A DNA stretch of 64,000 nucleotides from Terebella lapidaria (GCA_949152475.1 OX424566.1:32402423-32466422); one strand, 5' to 3'; positions 1 through 12,204 are shown, counted from the first letter of the stretch. Program-made: numbers and translations. The notes: generated from the sequence alone by a model not told the origin.

Positions 1-1605
1 CGGATCGGCCGACGAACTGGCGCCGACGCGAACCTACCGGTTCCCCGTGAGGGGCCTGGAGCATCGATTGGCAAGTCCATACGCCTTGCGACCGACTCCA
101 AAGCCCACCGGAAGTTAGAACCCCCGGCCTGATCGGAAGTCTCATCCTCCGAGGAGGATGACTCCTGATCAGCTTCCACTCGACCCCCCCGATCGTTGGA
201 CCTCACAGGTCCGATCGAAGACCTCGATGACCCCAAGGGTACATCAAAGGACGGGCGAGGGAATGCCTGCTCAGCGATCGCGCCCGTCCGGCGACTTACA
301 TCCGCGTACACAGGACTTGAGTGGTCCTGAGGAATGACCCCAGCACCACCCGCCCGATCGTGCCCTGATCGAGGACCAGGAGCACGACCGCCAAGTGAAG
401 ACTCCCGATCGCACGAACGATCGAGAGCCTCACCCCCAAACAAAGGGAACTCTTCCCCCTCGAACCTCGAGACCGAGGACCCGAATGAGCCATCCAAGAT
501 GCTCCGCCGATCGAAGCCCGAAGCCTGATCGTCGCCCACCGAGAGGTCGGACGAAGCCTGAGCCACATCGAAAATCGATGTGGTCTCAGCACCACGGCGC
601 TTAGAGGAAGCACGCTTCCTCTTCTTGGAAGGCCCAGGGGAAGAGACGACGGACCCCTCCACCTCGATCGGCCCCGACTGAGGGACGACGAAGGTGGAGT
701 GCGGTTCCTTGGCTGCTTTCGCCTTGGCAAGAACTGAAACCTTCTTCTTAGAAGATTTCGACTTCTTGCCAGCAGGGGGAGCAAGCTCTCCCTGCGACGA
801 AGGGGCAGCCGAAGAACCGGCCGGGACTCCCTGTCCAAGCAGGGAAGAGAGACCCGGCAGGAGGGGACCCTGAAGGGACGACAGCGACTGTGCAAAGAAG
901 GATTGCACAGCCGCGTTGACCATGTCCTGTGTTAGCCCCAGGGGCTGGCTAACACCGGACGCAATCTGCGCCGTCACAGGCGGAGTCTCCACCTCCATGG
1001 GCGACTGGCGGACTTGCGGAGCCGAAGCTTCCGCAAGCCTCAAAGCATCCTGACGAGCCAACGAGGCTACAGAATACTTTGCAGTCGCCTGCACGAAGGA
1101 AGAGGGACGCCAGAAACGGCACAGATCACACCTCAAATCCTCCATAGATACCGGGCCATGGTCCAAACAGTCGAAACACAAACTGTGTTTCTCCCCTCCT
1201 CGGAGGGTATTGACCAGACACTTCGGGCATGGACGTTCGTCCATGGCATCGGGACCAAGGGAGGATTGTGAAGTCATGATCACAAAAGGGAACTAACCAC
1301 ACACAGTAACAGGGCGGGCAAAATAAGCAAACCTGAGACTGCGCTGAAAAAGAACCCTAAGAGGACTACGAATATATAAACTACAGTATACGACAATATA
1401 TATACAGTAGAAAATTAACGTAGAACTATTGATAGATGTAAACAACAAGTACACTATCAAGTACGACGGATGGACGATAATAGGGTGAACTGGCTATACA
1501 AATCGCTGACGATCTAGCAAGTAACAAACTATCGACCAATACTTATCCAAATAGACACAAAACGATGTCTATGAACGTGGCAGGTGAAATTCCGTAAGAA
1601 TATAT

Positions 1606-3562
1606 CATGAAGCGGATTCAGTGACAAAAATACAGGTCGTATCGTTTTATTCTGGTTTCGTGAGCTGTGTCAGTTCGTACGCTGTTTTACTTTGAAGTCG
1701 CATCGTGCTTATTTTTGAAAAGCCGTATTGTGTTGGGTCATGTTGTCGTGTGATGTGACATTTCGTACGCTGTTTTACTTTGAAGTCGCATCGTGTTGGT
1801 TCATGGGCGATGTCATATTTTCGTGAGTTACTTTGACACTGCATGTCGTGGTGCATGTCACTTCGTAAGCGATCTTATCTCGTGGGCTTTGATTTATTAT
1901 GGAATGTTTTTTGGGTCATAATTCCTATTCCATTTGCATTCATTGCTCTTAGATTTCTCGCTATGTGCTGAGCTCTGATCCATTGTGCAATATATGTCTG
2001 GTCTTTCACGCTTATCGGCTTTATGAATGGTATAATATAATCATGAAAAATGCACTATAAAATGATTTTTTTCTAACTTGTTTACACAAGTTTTTGGCGA
2101 TATTTTTGCGATGTTAAATGTCATCTTTCTATAATTTGACATACTTCACCTATGAATCAAACGGCAATTTTATGCCAAATTTCAGACTTTTATATAAAAA
2201 ATTTAAGAAGTTGGCAATCTACCCCAATGAGAAATTTCAGGCCAAAACGGGATCTCGAGAATTTGAGCATATTCGAGGATTTAATCGTGTTTACATCCAT
2301 CAGAATTCAAATGTTATTGTAATTTTGGACCAGAAGACAGAGTGGGGTGTATTCGACACAAACATGTTGATTTCTAACGTTTTTAGCCCTACAAAGACGA
2401 GCCCAAGTACAAGATTTTATGAGGACCCAGAAAAAAAATTACACGGCTAAATTTAACATTGGGGTAGATTGCCAACTTTTTCAATTTTCGCGATAGAAGT
2501 CTGAAATTTCGCATAAAATTGTCGTTTGACTCCCAGATGAAGTACACCAAATTATAGAAGGATACCATTTAGCATCACAAAAATATCAACGAAAAACATT
2601 GTAAACGAGTTAGAAAAATTAGAGTATAGGTACCATTCAAATACCGGTATTATCAAATATTAGATAACCCTACAGCACATGGATTGGATTTATACATGTA
2701 CGAGTTTGGGATTAATTGTATTTTTCAGACAAACAAATTATGTTACGTAGCATGACCCCACTCCACCACACCCCCCCCCCCCCCCCCGCTACTCCTCTGC
2801 ATTAGTCCTACACCATAAAAACTTGGCCATAGAACCCCACCCCGTATGCAATGTGTCTGACCAATTAGAAGGTTTCACACTGATTATGGTACCAATGGGC
2901 GCTGCTATTGCTGTGTGCGTGATGTGGGTGATTTGCAAATGGGGGCGATGCTGCACGAATTCAAAATTTTCAAATCACGTAGGCCTACCAGTTTAATGGG
3001 GCTTGATTTGGAAATGTGCTACGTGTTTTAACAATGGCAAATTATGAACTATTCAGAAATCAGGCAGCGCGATTTAATAAAGCATGAATGACCAGCCATA
3101 TTGCACAACGGATCTAAGAGCAGTGAATGCAAACGGGATGGGAATTATGACCCAAAGAACGTTCCATTTTCGTTCAAATCAAAGCCCACGAGATAAGATC
3201 GCTTACGAACAGAGAGTGTTACGAAGTGACATGCACCACGGGAGATTGGTATTGCTTACGAAACAGTGATCAGTGTCTTAATGACTTACGAGATTGTGAC
3301 TTAAAGAATGAAAAGATGGCATATTTAGGCCTATATGTATCTCACGACAACTAGATCTATGAAGATATGACATATCCTACGAATTAGTGTCAAAGTGACT
3401 CACGAAAAGAGGACATCGCCCATGAACCTATGTTAAAATGAAGCACGTAACCATGAACCAACACGATGCGATTTCAAAGTAAAACAGCGTACGAACGGAT
3501 ACATCACACGAAACCAAACTAAAACGACACGACCTGTATTTTTGTCAGTAAATCCGCTTCAT
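1606..3562. mobile_element. Foldback-type DNA transposon with long terminal inverted repeats
   Basis: The left end begins (C)ATGAAGCGGATT and the right end closes with AATCCGCTTCAT. The inverted similarity runs inward for about 300 bp on each side, including shared stretches around ACAAAAATACAGGTCGT and GCTGTTTTACTTTGAA. Short TTCGTRxx-type subrepeats recur within the arms. The element is flanked on both sides by ATATAT (1600-1605 and 3563-3568), a likely target-site duplication. It splits the DIRS terminal repeat, whose two halves read through when the insert is removed. No transposase-like ORF is visible, so it is non-autonomous. A second palindromic element sits inside it at about 2055-2627. 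Confidence 0.8.
2055..2627. mobile_element. Palindromic MITE, family P, copy A (nested)
   Basis: The first 160 bp (CTAACTTGTTTACAC… to CTACCCCAATG) are the inverted, diverged copy of the last 180 bp (…GTAAACGAGTTAGAAAAATT). A spacer of about 230 bp separates the arms. The same family occurs at 36413-36980, where the spacer is in the opposite orientation, and in short form at 53159-53445. The 110-codon open frame across this copy is a by-product of the arms and spacer and has no domain. Copy A lies inside the foldback element, so it is the innermost of three nested insertions. Confidence 0.8.
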
Positions 3563-3838
3563 ATATATCGCAAAAGTCTAGTTTGCAGAATAAATTCTAC
3601 GAATTCACCGGGAACCAAAATCCAAATCTGCCAAGCAAAAATGGCGGTGGACAGAAAAGTGAAGCTTCTGCGCAGCTGCGCGCGCATATGCGCGGCGGTT
3701 TTGGCGGCAAAAGGAGCGCTCGGGTCATGCAGGCAGACGGTCGTGCCTTGCTTTCAGTACGCGAATTTCTATCCAGAACGATCCAAAGGATCGAAAAGGA
3801 GCATGTAGTAGTTTAGATTGGTGATGTATAAAATAAAC

Positions 3839-4461
3839 GTTCTTGTGAAGTCATGCCCAGAACTACCAGAAAATCCTCCTATTCTTCTTCATGCTTTATA
3901 ATATAAGCTCCTATGGTCAAGGCCACCAACTCATGCACCATATCCTATTTCCTTGATACAAATATCTGCCTCCAACTGCTGTATCTCCGATCACCAATTT
4001 TAATATTTTGAGTTGCAGTGTAATTCTGCTGTGAATCACTCAAGGTCACCCAAGGTTAATTGGAGGCCGTCACCTACCATATACGACTTCCCATATGTTT
4101 ATAATAAAACCTGACCTCTTTCCATCTTCTCTCCAGAAGCCAATTTGTTCACTTCCGATGCATCATGGACTAGATAAGACAACTGAGTCATCCAAGGTCA
4201 AATTCTTAGTCACCAGTGAAAAGCTCCTACATGATTTGCTACTGTTCTGTCATACAGACTTCAGTGGAATCTGCAACAATTCAAACTCATCAGCTGTCTA
4301 CACTCTCAATAGCCATGTCAACTAAACAAAAGAGTACAATACATTTAGGCCTTCTTTGATCAGATAAATTGCTAACGGATAAAATCCTTCACCCAAACAG
4401 CAATTGACCTTTTATAATGAATCCATTTATTATGTAAATAATTATATCTATTTTGTAGTTC
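3839..4461. other. Intergenic stretch, nothing recognised
   Basis: This AT-rich sequence between the DIRS end and the first 250-bp direct repeat shows no exon-like ORF, RNA gene or repeat structure that I can support. The phrase CAAGGTCAcc recurs twice near 4044-4060. That is too little to define a repeat. Confidence 0.4.
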
Positions 4462-4711
4462 ATAAAAACAGGTAATTTGTCAATGAATGATTTGCTTCCT
4501 AGTATTTGAATTCTACTTACTGCTTAGACCACTAACTCACTTAGTGGAGTGGGGCTACATACACCCCAAAAAGGCAACATTATTATCTGTGGTATATTAG
4601 CAACTTCATTGTGGAACCATACCACGGAGCTAGTTGTGAAATGTCATCAAGTATCATGACTATATCCCCAACAAGCCAATAAATTTCGCATTCAGAACGC
4701 TATCCAATGCA
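4462..4711 (+). repeat. 250-bp direct repeat, left copy
   Basis: This segment is repeated at 7147-7396 without any indel and with about two substitutions. It contains AATAAA about 30 nt before its end (4677-4682). The two copies bracket a fragment of a DIRS element whose natural ends are absent. The arrangement resembles a pair of terminal repeats around a captured sequence, or a segmental duplication broken by DIRS sequence. It starts near ATAAAAACAGG and ends CCAATGCA, so the ends are not clean TG…CA in this orientation, although the reverse strand begins with TGCA. Confidence 0.8.
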
Positions 4712-7146
4712 ATCTCCATGGAGGTGGAGACTCCGCCTGTGACGGCGCAGATTGCGTCCGGTGTTAGCCAGCCCCTGGGGCTAACACAGGACATGGTCAA
4801 CGCGGCTGTGCAATCCTTCTTTGCACAGTCGCTGTCGTCCCTTCCGGGTCCCCTCCTGCCGGGTCTCTCTTCCCTGCTTGGACAGGGAGTCCCGGCCGGT
4901 TCTTCGGCTGCCCCTTCGTCGCAGGGAGAGCTTGCTCCCCCTGCTGGCAAGAAGTCGAAATCTTCTAAGAAGAAGGTTTCAGTTCTTGCCAAGGCGAAAG
5001 CAGCCAAGGAACCGCACTCCACCTTTGTCGTCCCTCAGTCGGGGCCGATCGAGGTGGAGGGGTCCGTCGTCTCTTCCCCTGGGCCTTCCAAGAAGAGGAA
5101 GCGTGCTTCCTCTAAGCGCCGTGGTGCTGAGACCACATCGATTTTCGATGTGGCTCAGGCTTCGTCCGACCTCTCGGTGGGCGACGATCAGGCTTCGGGC
5201 TTCGATCAGCGGAGCATCTTGGATGGCTCATTCGGGTCCTCGGTCTCGAGGTTCGAGGGGGAAGAGTTCCCTTTGTTTGGGGGTGAGGCTCTCGATCGTT
5301 CGTGCGATCGGGAGTCTTCACTTGGCGGTCGTGCTCCTGGTCCTCGATCAGGGCACGATCGGGCGGGTGGTGCTGGGGTCATTCCTCAGGACCACTCAAG
5401 TCCTGTGTACGCGGATGTAAGTCGCCGGACGGGCGCGATCGCTGAGCAGGCATTCCCTCGCCCGTCCTTTGATGTACCCTTGGGGTCATCGAGGTCTTCG
5501 ATCGGACCTGTGAGGTCCAACGATCGGGGGGGTCGAGTGGAAGCTGATCAGGAGTCGTCCTCCTCGGAGGATGAGACTTCTGATCAGGCCGGGGGTTCTA
5601 ACTTCCGGTGGGCTTTGGAGTCGGTCGCAAGGCGTATGGACTTGCCAATCGATGCTCCAGGCCCCTCACGGGGAACCGGTAGGTTCGCGTCGGCGCCAGT
5701 TCGTCGGCCGATCCGGCTCCCTGTGGCTCCCGCGTTGGTCAAGTCCTTCGACAAGATCAACAAGGGAGTTACGGCTAAGAAGGATGTGGCTCGTACGGAG
5801 TCGACATTCCCGACTAGCCGTGTTCGACCTGAGTCGATCGACACCTATCGGACTGTAGAGTCCGAGGGTGGACATCAGACTTCCGTCCCGGTCGAAGACC
5901 CTAACCTTCACCTGCTTTCCCAGAAGCAGGGTACGGTCTGGTCAGCTTATGTGAAAAAGGCTCGCCTTTCTCACTGGCAGACGCTGTCTCATCAATTGAT
6001 GGGGCAGCTCTCGTTGACGGATCACCTGACCACTTTGGTTCAGGAGTTTGTGGACGAGGCGGATCTGGAGGAGGGGAGTCGCGCCAACATTCATGCAGCA
6101 CTTGGCGTCTTGGCCGGAGTGGTCCATGCTGCTGAGCGTGACAGTGCGCACCTGGGCGCACAATTGGATCTCACCATGCGTGATGCCGATCTCCGTCTGC
6201 TTGACGTGTCCGCTACGGACGTCGCTGAGCTACGTGGGAGGCCGCTTTTCTCAGGCTATACCTACGCCAACCTCTCTCGATCGGATATTTCCGTCATGCG
6301 GGAACATCTCCGGGATGAGGCTATGGCCAAGGCTTTGCTTGGGAAGGCGGCGGGGTCTGGGACAGGCAAGAAGACCAAGGGTCAGAAGCCTGCCCAACCT
6401 CAGGCACCACATGCACCCGCTTCTGCGCAGCCGCCCTTTCGGGGGGCGCAGCCTCCTCCTCCTCAGGGGGATGGCAAGCGTGAAGGGGGTGGACGCTTCA
6501 AGGGCAAAGAGAAATCTTCTGCTAAGAAGTGACTCGTTGCGGGAAAGCGTAGGCTCTGTGGAAGGTTCAGTTCTGTCGGAATTCGATCTTCCACAACCTG
6601 GTCCAGTCGGCGGACGCCTGGCTCAGTTCGTTAGACAGCGATCTGGCGTCGTCAGACAATTCAGTCGTGGCATGGGTGAAGTTCGGTCTCACCTTCAGAT
6701 GGGAGGCTGGAAAACCACCGATCAGACCCAAAGCATGGTTCTTCCCTGTGCCCGGCGATCGGGAAAAGTTTCAGCTTCTGCAGCACGAGGTGCAGCAGTT
6801 GCTAGAGAAACGTGCGATCGAGGTGGTCAAGGACGATAGAGGATTCTATTCTCTCATCTTCCTAGTGCCGAAAAAGACAGGCGGGTGGCGTCCCGTTTTC
6901 GATCTGTCAAACCTCAACAAATTCCTGATCATACCCGGGTTCAAGATGGAGTCGGCGCTTTCCGTTCAGAAAGCTCTGTCCAAGGGGAAGTGGGCAGTCA
7001 GTATCGACGTCAAGGACGCGTACTTACATGTGCCCATACACCCAGCCAATCGGCGATACCTCAAGTTCGCCTTCGAGGGCTCGGTGTATCAGTTCAGGGT
7101 ACTTCCTTTTGGAGTAGCCACCGCCCCTTACGTGTTCACCCGTATT
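4712..7146 (+). mobile_element. DIRS fragment (gag-like and RT parts) between direct repeats
   Basis: The plus strand here is about 98-99% like the reverse strand of 15000-17430 in the complete DIRS element. It holds most of the gag-like ORF (4718-6532, lacking its N-terminal cysteine cluster) and the N-terminal half of the reverse transcriptase (from about 6667), whose last family motif in the fragment is the LPFG..TAP block. Terminal inverted repeats, RNase H and recombinase regions are missing. The junctions at about 4712 and 7146 abut the two 250-bp direct repeats. It is a partial, non-functional copy and is treated as a fossil. Near identity to the other copies means it was captured recently. 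Confidence 0.85.
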
Positions 7147-7396
7147 ATAAAAACAGGTAATTTGTCAATGAATGATTTGCTTCCTAGTATTTGAATTCTA
7201 CTTACTGCTTAGACCACTAACTCACTTAGTGGAGTGGGGCTACATACACCCCAAAAAGGCAACATTATGATCTGTGGTATATTAGCAACGTCATTGTGGA
7301 ACCATACCACGGAGCTAGTTGTGAAATGTCATCAAGTATCATGACTATATCCCCAACAAGCCAATAAATTTCGCATTCAGAACGCTATCCAATGCA
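7147..7396 (+). repeat. 250-bp direct repeat, right copy
   Basis: This is the second copy of 4462-4711, at a constant offset of 2685 bp and about 99% identical. Its AATAAA lies at 7362-7367. It begins exactly where the DIRS homology ends (…CACCCGTAT) and is followed by unrelated sequence (TGTCAATATGGG). Confidence 0.8.
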
Positions 7397-7466
7397 TGTC
7401 AATATGGGTACTACACACAAAGATCCCAAACGATTAGTATTGATTTTTCAACTGGAGACCAATATA

Positions 7467-7642
7467 CAGTGGTCCCCCTCAGATAAGACCCCCCTCAAGA
7501 AAGTTTTCCCCTCTGTAAAGACTTTTTCTTGTGGTACTAGAATGACTTTAACATGTGAATGAACCCCTCTAATAAGACATCCCCTTAGATAAGACCTTAA
7601 TTTTGTGGCAGAAGGGTAGGTCTCATCTGAGGGGGACCACTG
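7467..7642. mobile_element. Short MITE with CAGTGGTCCCCCTC terminal inverted repeats, TA flanks
   Basis: The element starts CAGTGGTCCCCCTCAGATAA and ends with its inverse (…GAGGGGGACCACTG). TA lies directly outside each end (7465-7466 and 7643-7644), as expected for Tc1/mariner-type target duplication. At 176 bp it is non-coding and internally rich in GATAAGACC-like repeats. Confidence 0.8.
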
Positions 7643-8219
7643 TACAGTGAAATTTTGATGCCAGTTTGAGTATGAGTTTCCATATGTGTGATGACTCTTG
7701 CAAACTTCTTGGTGATTGTCAACGTTTACTCACATTATTATCCAGTATAAACAAAAGTAAGAAAACTTGTGACGAAACTGAAAGGACTTTTCTCTTGCCC
7801 CAAATAGTCTGAAATACAAAGCCACAATACACCACTTCAAATTCTTCTTTTTTTAAATTCTATTATTAACAATATTTTTTAGGTGTTTTGGTGTTCAAAA
7901 CAAACTGATTTAAGCTCAATGCTTTTATTTGTTGTACATACTGGTACATTAGTACATTGTGAATATGCTCTCTATTGATTTGTACAAAATATAGACATTA
8001 TATTTACATTCATGCTCATGAACAAAATTTGACTATGAAAGCACTGATGTCAGGGCCATGCAAATTTTCATTTACATATTCTAAATGGAATTCTATATTT
8101 TGAGATTACAAGATCCATGAACAGTATCCAGCAACAGTGAAAAACAGTGATTCACAAACAATACTAATCTCTCCTGTTCACTTTCCCACAATGTAGTTCA
8201 TTAGTGTCTAGTTTTCTAT
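7643..8219 (-). terminator. 3' flank of dsn1 with candidate poly(A) signal
   Basis: This gene-free AT-rich stretch lies downstream of the dsn1 stop codon. The reverse strand carries AATAAA at 7924-7929, about 290 nt past the stop, which is the best candidate polyadenylation signal. I see no other feature. Confidence 0.45.
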
Positions 8220-11200
8220 CTACGCGAAGCACTCCGTCGGTTCCTCCTGCTTGTACTCAAGGACCGCGGACAACAGAGTCTGCGGCTCTTGCGAGGCGAT
8301 CTCTGCAAAAGTCGCCTTGTCTGGAACAGAGATACCAACGTGGAGATGAGTGTACATTTGCACTGGTAAGAAAGTGCAGTAATGAAATGGTCACGATATA
8401 AGTCTGGGGGTATCTTTTCAGTTCAGACTTCTCAGTCATTGCTGATTCGGCACAAAGATTGCGTCAATTTTACAATTCCGTCTGATATTGATCTATTATT
8501 TTATTTAGTACCAATGTGAAGTCTGGTAAAAGTGGTGAGTCTTCATCAATACTTTAGATGGACTTTGGTCCAGACAGTTCACGGGTACATGGCTTTCAGG
8601 TAGACTTACATATATCCGCCGCTGTGTCTGAGTACAGCTTCGAGGCCACTGCCTGCACATGTTCTAGCGACGATACTGTCGTCACAATGTCGTTCACCTG
8701 TGTCAAAGACACGTCAGAAATACATCTCAAAGGCCACTAAATAACGAAGAAATTGAATGTGAGGGTATCAATATCCAATACTCAGAACACTTGTACAAAA
8801 TGTTCACAAAAATTAGCAACTATGATTGATGCTGGAAAATCAACCAGGAATTATTACTTTTTGATTTCACTAAATTTCCTAATGTAGGAATGGGCGGTTA
8901 TTCGACCAAAGCTGAAAGACGCATAATTCCTGATGTAGCACTGAGAAGCACTCAGGTAATAATTAAATATAATGTTAAAGACTGATGAACTTTTGTCTCT
9001 GTGACTCACTGACCGCGAGTACGGCGTCCTCTCGTTGAGTATTAAGGTCGGCAAGGATGTTGGAATACCGCGGCCGTGCCGACAAGAAGGAGACCTGCTG
9101 GGCGGTCAGGCCTCGCTCGGGCTGGGAGGTGAGGGGGTGGGACTGTATGGCTTCCACTGCGCTGAGGGAGGGGGGGGGGGGAATATTGTAAGGTAGTTGT
9201 ACAGTTACTTATACAATATTCCTTCAGTTCAAATGGTGACACTAGTAGTTGGATTTGAAAACCTACAAATTTATATAGATAAGAAAAGTCTGATACAGTG
9301 AAAACACGTAGACATTTCATGTTCAGGTTCATTTTGCAACTTTTTTTTCAACTTGATACAATACCAGTCTGAACTTCTAGCTGTAGAATGACATGAAACA
9401 CAAGACGAGATTTATGTATTCACCTCTCAGCTTCAACCAGTTTTTGTTCCCGATCAACCAACATCGATTTCCAAGTTTCATACTCGGTTTTTAATCTGAA
9501 AATATTCAGAACTTCGATCATGAAGCACTTGTTTTCTTAGTCATTATAAACTGTTCGATTATGAATGATGATCGAACGGATAGCAATAAATTATTGGTAC
9601 AACATTTCATCACCAACCTTTCCATGTAGCTGGATATGTAGTGGACATTTCTGTTGACCTGTTCATTGACAGGGTTCGGTGTGAGTCTAAGATAAACAAA
9701 CCAACATTTTGGTATGGTTAGGGAAAAACAACTTCCGCATTCGCTCCTAGAATTTGTGGTCATTCAAGTCAAAGAATATTTAATAGTGTGATTGAGAACA
9801 GTGGATTAATGGTTTCTCGAATTTCTGACAGGTGGGTAATAATTTTATTTTTTTTAAAACTTTATTTATTTTACAACAATTGATGAATAAACATCAGCTT
9901 ATATTAACATCTTTTGTATGCTCGGATCTTGGCGTAAGGGTGGTCATTAGTGTGGGAGAACCTGGTGAAAACCCACTTGCCCGGTTTGGCGACCATATAC
10001 CACCTCACATACTGCCGAGACCGGGGATCGCATCCATGCCTAAACCGACTGCATTGGTGAGAAGTCAGCCCACATACGAACTGAGGTAACGAGTTATGTC
10101 AAATCATGTCAAATTTATTTACCTGGCAGATAGCGTTGCCTGCTTGAATGTGTCAGTAGCTTCCATTCTCTCCACAGCGCTACGAACTGCCTCCCGCGCT
10201 AGAATATAGTAAGACGCAGAGGTGTCATAGAAAAACTAGATTTGGAACTCAGTTTTGAGTGACTGGATTGAAATGTGAAATGAAGAATGTGTTCTAGAGA
10301 TGAACAATCGGTGGAAGGTATCATGTGAGCAGTGCTACAGCCAAGTTTGAGTCTGAATGACGATAGACGGTGGAGAATTCAATCAAGCTTGTCTAAAATA
10401 TGTCGCTCTAGCTGTTAAAGCCTTAGAGCCAGAGGATATTATCATAACACTCCTAATGTTACATTGAGCTAAACACATACCCTGGACTTGGAGCTGCTGG
10501 AAGCCTTCCACGTCTCCGAACTCTTCCTGCAGCTTACTCAGGGTGTACTGTGGACAGGCAACACATCGTTGTACAAGATGTAACAATGAAACATTGATAT
10601 AAAAGTAGACTGTCACATGAATTAGTTGTGAATATTCCAGTGCCACTGACCTCTGTAACGGCTGACGACAGCTTGGCAAGTCTCCGGTCAGGGGGCAAGT
10701 CTGCCGGAACGTCCAGTGACACATCTGTCAAACAGACATGGAATAGAGCATGTTCAGCTTTCTCAATGGAAATTATGACAAATCGAGATGCAAAACTTTG
10801 GCGGGAAAGCCATCGAAACTCGTATACAAGAACGATTAATGAGAGACTACATTCAATATTTGGTTTTGTTTACTACTCCATGAATGTAGTTATGATGTAC
10901 AGGCAAGTGTATAAATGTAATGGCAGTGGTATTGAAGTCAGCTGACCTTGAACTATAGGTGCCACTTTGCTAATACGGCCCAGGACAAAACTAGAACGTC
11001 GGCGGGATTTTCGCCGAGATTTTGACCCAGAGTCGCGTCGAACAGGCTTCTGAAAGATGAAAAAATTGCATGTTTCTTCTCAACTGGATGTTTCAATTTT
11101 TCATTAAATGATAACAATAGATTTATTAACAGTATGCATCAACAACACTTTAAATATGTGACATTTCAAGCCAAGAACTTTCAAGTCATTTGCGCACAGT

Positions 11201-11905
11201 CAATCGACTCAGATTCTAAGGATACTATCTGTTGACCTTGATGACCTTGGTCGCGGAATTCTCCTCGTCCTCAGCGACTCCCTCCACTGTCCTGGACTCG
11301 GAGACCTTGCCGCTCTCCAACCCAGCCGAGTCTTCCATGGACCCCGAGCTCCTGCGCTTGTACCTCGCAGCACGGTCTGACAGCGTCACCGTGCCCTCGC
11401 CTGCAAGTGTTGACATGACGACCGATGGTTCTGAACTGGACCGCCGCCGTGGCCTGGGACTGGCCTGATTCGGAACAGGCGACCCCGACTTCGAGGGATT
11501 TTCTGGTGCATTCAGGGCCGAGTTTTTATCTTCTGACTTAGCTGTTTTCTGCGGGGAAATTTACATAAGTCATGTACTAATCCAATCTTATTCCATGTTG
11601 AAAGTACGTCGCAATCATACATGTATATATATGACCCATAAATTAATGAGATGTCTGAACATTGTTTAAGTTTGTCAACTCTAAGCGGATATCATGATAA
11701 ACTGATATTAACAAAACATGACAGAACAGAACTCGTGAGTACCTGTAGCTTGACTCTTTCGTTTGGCTGGGACTGATGTCGGCGCTTCATGCCACGTGTG
11801 GTGATAGCTAGGGAAGGTGAAGCCGTGTCCTCGAGCATCTCCTGACTAGCTGTGTCCCACTTCGGCCGCGGAATTTTTGTTGTGTGCGCATGTTCTTGCT
11901 TTGCA
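8220..11905 (-). CDS. dsn1: Kinetochore protein DSN1 (MIS12 complex subunit), 11 exons, 5' end not found
   Basis: DSN1 is a subunit of the four-protein MIS12 complex that joins centromeric chromatin (CENP-C) to the NDC80 microtubule-binding complex at the kinetochore. Exons in transcript order: 11905-11743, 11548-11237, 11049-10947, 10724-10651, 10547-10481, 10198-10123, 9686-9618, 9495-9424, 9161-9014, 8697-8610, 8362-8220. All have AG/GT borders, and reading phase is continuous through all ten junctions. They encode about 437 residues plus stop. Recognition rests on the basic block SRRKSRRRSSF (exon 3), which matches the RRKSxRRSS Aurora B site of vertebrate DSN1. It is followed by a region aligning with ISVDL…KRL (VSLDVPADLPPDRRLAKLSS), helical segments (LKTEYETWKSML, RPRYSNILADLN) and a short C-terminal tail. 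Serine/arginine-rich exons 1-2 (RPRRRSSSEPS, YKRRSSGS) fit the disordered N-terminus. The first visible exon begins in mid-codon, so at least one 5' exon lies upstream, beyond the DIRS insertion, and was not found. Exact use of the GCG/gtcagtgag donor at 9014 is the least certain border. Confidence 0.82.
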
Positions 11906-11971
11906 CTGAAAAAGGTGGCAAATTTCCCAAATTTTAATTGTAAATTTGCCGTTTATTGTTATTACTCACCT

Positions 11972-12139
11972 CTAAACTACTACATGCTCCTTTTCGATCC
12001 TTTGGATCGTTCTGGATAGAAATTCGCGTACTGAAAGCAAGGCACGATCGTCTGCCTGCATGACTCGAGCGCTCCTTTTGCCGCCAAAACCGCCGCGCAT
12101 ATGCGCGCGCAGCTGTGCAGAAGCTTCACTTTTCTGTCC
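11972..12139 (-). repeat. DIRS inverted terminal repeat, 3' side
   Basis: These 168 bp are the reverse complement, with few differences, of 17997-18164. Both contain the CG-rich palindromic stretch around CGCGCATATGCGCG. This side has an extra outer extension (about 11924-11971) that is complementary to part of the internal complementary region, as in DIRS-1 elements. Confidence 0.88.
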
Positions 12140-12204
12140 AAAAAAACGACAAAAGGAAGCCCCTAGCACACAACTGGTGGGGATGGATGGGAGGGCCTTT
12201 ACTG

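Larger units (their letters stand above)
1..3838 (-). mobile_element. DIRS-like tyrosine-recombinase retrotransposon, right-hand part, interrupted
   Basis: Positions 1 to about 1485 match 16426-17907 of the complete DIRS element at 11924-18186 almost base for base. The part from 3569 to 3838 matches that element's 5' terminal repeat up to the same end (…AAATAAAC). The copy therefore runs on the minus strand, holds the first half of the gag-like ORF (1-1278), and continues past the left edge of the window. It is interrupted by the foldback element at 1606-3562. It is a partial copy here and is treated as a fossil. The high identity to the second copy suggests it is young. DIRS elements replicate through a circular DNA that is integrated by a tyrosine recombinase. 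Confidence 0.88.

Noticed and set aside
296-895. 199-codon frame also seen at 4821-5420 and 16721-17320
   Set aside because: It is a second-frame shadow of the DIRS gag-like ORF. Its conservation only reflects the high identity of the three copies.
2118-2450. 110-codon frame on the plus strand
   Set aside because: It lies across the arm and spacer of MITE copy A. There is no domain, and copy B's equivalent is not open.
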